Assembly: GCA_046590575.1 (NCBI GenBank)
Contig: JBKJUS010000130.1
Coordinates: 1 to 5,870, forward strand
Origin: DATLNF01 sp046590575
GTDB lineage: Bacteria > Actinomycetota > Actinomycetes > BP-191
DNA length: 5,870 nt
Direction: 5' to 3'
Part shown: in pieces, positions 5,322 to 5,870 of the stretch
How positions within the stretch are numbered: the first letter of the stretch is position 1
Layout of the letters: every line of letters begins with the position of its first letter
The notes under the pieces: generated by a model
Databases searched by the model: none
Seen by the model: only the letters and a program-made list of their open reading frames with translations
Told to the model about the DNA's origin: nothing
Made by a program: the position numbers and the translations under genes

Positions 5322-5870
5322 TCAGGGTGTTCTGGCCGCAGATTTCTTGCTCGCCGCCTTCTTTGCCGGCTGACCCTTCGACTTCTGACGCACCCGCACC
5401 CCTTGCCCAGCTGCGCGCTTGACCTCGAAGACTCCGATAGCGGTCACCAGGTCGATCAACTTGGCGTAGCCCCAGTTGCGGGAGTCGAAAGCAGGCTGCT
5501 GCTTGGCGACATAGCTTCCGACGCCGCTGAGGTTGGCCCAACCGTCGTCGTCCGATCCCGCGTTGATCCCCTCCTGCAGAAGCTTGAGCAGCTTGATGTC
5601 GCTGCGAAGCTCCCCCGCGCTCTTGCGCGCGGGGGCCATGGGAGCCGGAGCATTCTCACTGAGACGCTCGGGCTCCTCGGAACTGCGCAGCACGTCGAGG
5701 TACACGAACTTGTCGCACGCTGCCACGAGCGAGCGCGGCGTCTTAGGCTCACCGAACCCGTATACGGTCTTCCCCGACTCCCGCAGCCTGGAGGCGAGCT
5801 TGGTGAAGTCGCTGTCGGAGGAAACCAGGCAGAAACCGTCCAGGTTCCCGGTGTAGAGCAGGTCCATCGC
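5322..5870 (-). CDS. NYN (LabA-like PIN) domain protein with OST-HTH/LOTUS domain, C-terminal part
   Basis: The start lies beyond the right edge; 182 residues are visible (numbered here from the Met encoded at 5867). Residues 1-58 are the second half of a NYN domain: MDLLYTGNLDGFCLVSSDSD with the acidic SSDSDF motif (16-21; Asp18 and Asp20 would be metal-binding), then RLRESGKTVYGFGEPKTP (28-44) and CDKFVYLD (51-58). Residues 62-82 are a Pro/Ala/Glu linker. Residues 84-150 match the OST-HTH/LOTUS fold, with LLKLLQEGI, DDDGWANLSGVGSYV (106-120), the FDSRNWGYAKLIDLV stretch (127-141) and GVFEVKR. The tail 152-181 is rich in Lys, Ala, Arg and Ser. NYN domains are PIN-fold nucleases, and LOTUS domains bind RNA or protein partners, so a role in RNA processing or decay is likely but the target is unknown. 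The internal Met at 5867 lies mid-domain and is not the true start. The gene is convergent with the reductase, with no sign of functional linkage. Confidence 0.9.
   Translation of the reverse strand, partial: AMDLLYTGNLDGFCLVSSDSDFTKLASRLRESGKTVYGFGEPKTPRSLVAACDKFVYLDVLRSSEEPERLSENAPAPMAPARKSAGELRSDIKLLKLLQEGINAGSDDDGWANLSGVGSYVAKQQPAFDSRNWGYAKLIDLVTAIGVFEVKRAAGQGVRVRQKSKGQPAKKAASKKSAARTP

Noticed and set aside
5533..5856. A plus-strand frame of 107 residues opposite the NYN gene, considered as an antisense or toxin-antitoxin partner.
   Set aside because: It has a Ser/Leu/Arg-rich shadow composition, no ribosome site, and overlaps a clear NYN/OST-HTH coding frame.
1..5870. Search for CRISPR repeats, tRNA genes, transposase genes or insertion-sequence ends.
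   Set aside because: No repeated unit with regular spacers beyond the 29-bp operator array, no tRNA-like T-arm or anticodon structure noticed by eye, and no transposase or integrase motifs in any plausible frame.

Overview
The window comes from a high-GC Gram-positive bacterium, most likely an actinomycete. The third codon position is strongly G/C biased throughout. It carries a large AfsR/SARP-type regulator with an NB-ARC-like ATPase, a regulator class concentrated in Actinomycetota. I cannot name a genus from the sequence alone.

Layout: (1) Positions 1-46, minus strand, hold the first 15 codons of a flavoprotein with an N-terminal FAD dinucleotide-binding motif; the rest lies beyond the left edge. 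(2) Positions 138-1484, minus strand, hold a 448-residue FAD-linked oxidase of the berberine-bridge/6-hydroxy-D-nicotine-oxidase type, whose stop is 91 bp upstream of the first gene. The two flavoproteins look like a co-transcribed pair. (3) Positions 1485-1562 are a 78-bp divergent intergenic region with three heptamer direct repeats spaced exactly 11 bp apart, the usual layout of a SARP operator. (4) Positions 1563-4439, plus strand, encode a 958-residue SARP-ATPase-TPR activator. (5) Positions 4538-5170, plus strand, encode a 210-residue protein of the dihydrofolate-reductase/RibD-C family. Its start has a strong ribosome site and is overlapped by a possible 25-codon leader ORF. (6) Positions 5322-5870, minus strand, hold the C-terminal part of a NYN (LabA-like PIN-fold) protein with an OST-HTH/LOTUS domain and a Lys/Ala-rich tail, convergent with the reductase gene.

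Working model (inference): the AfsR-like regulator binds the 11-bp repeats between itself and the oxidase, controlling its own gene and the divergent flavoprotein pair. These genes would form a small oxidative tailoring or catabolic unit responding to an unknown signal. The reductase-like gene may be a further target or simply a downstream neighbour. The NYN/OST-HTH gene is probably unrelated and likely acts on RNA. I found no tRNA, rRNA, CRISPR array, insertion sequence or phage gene. No gene-free stretch exceeds about 150 bp.
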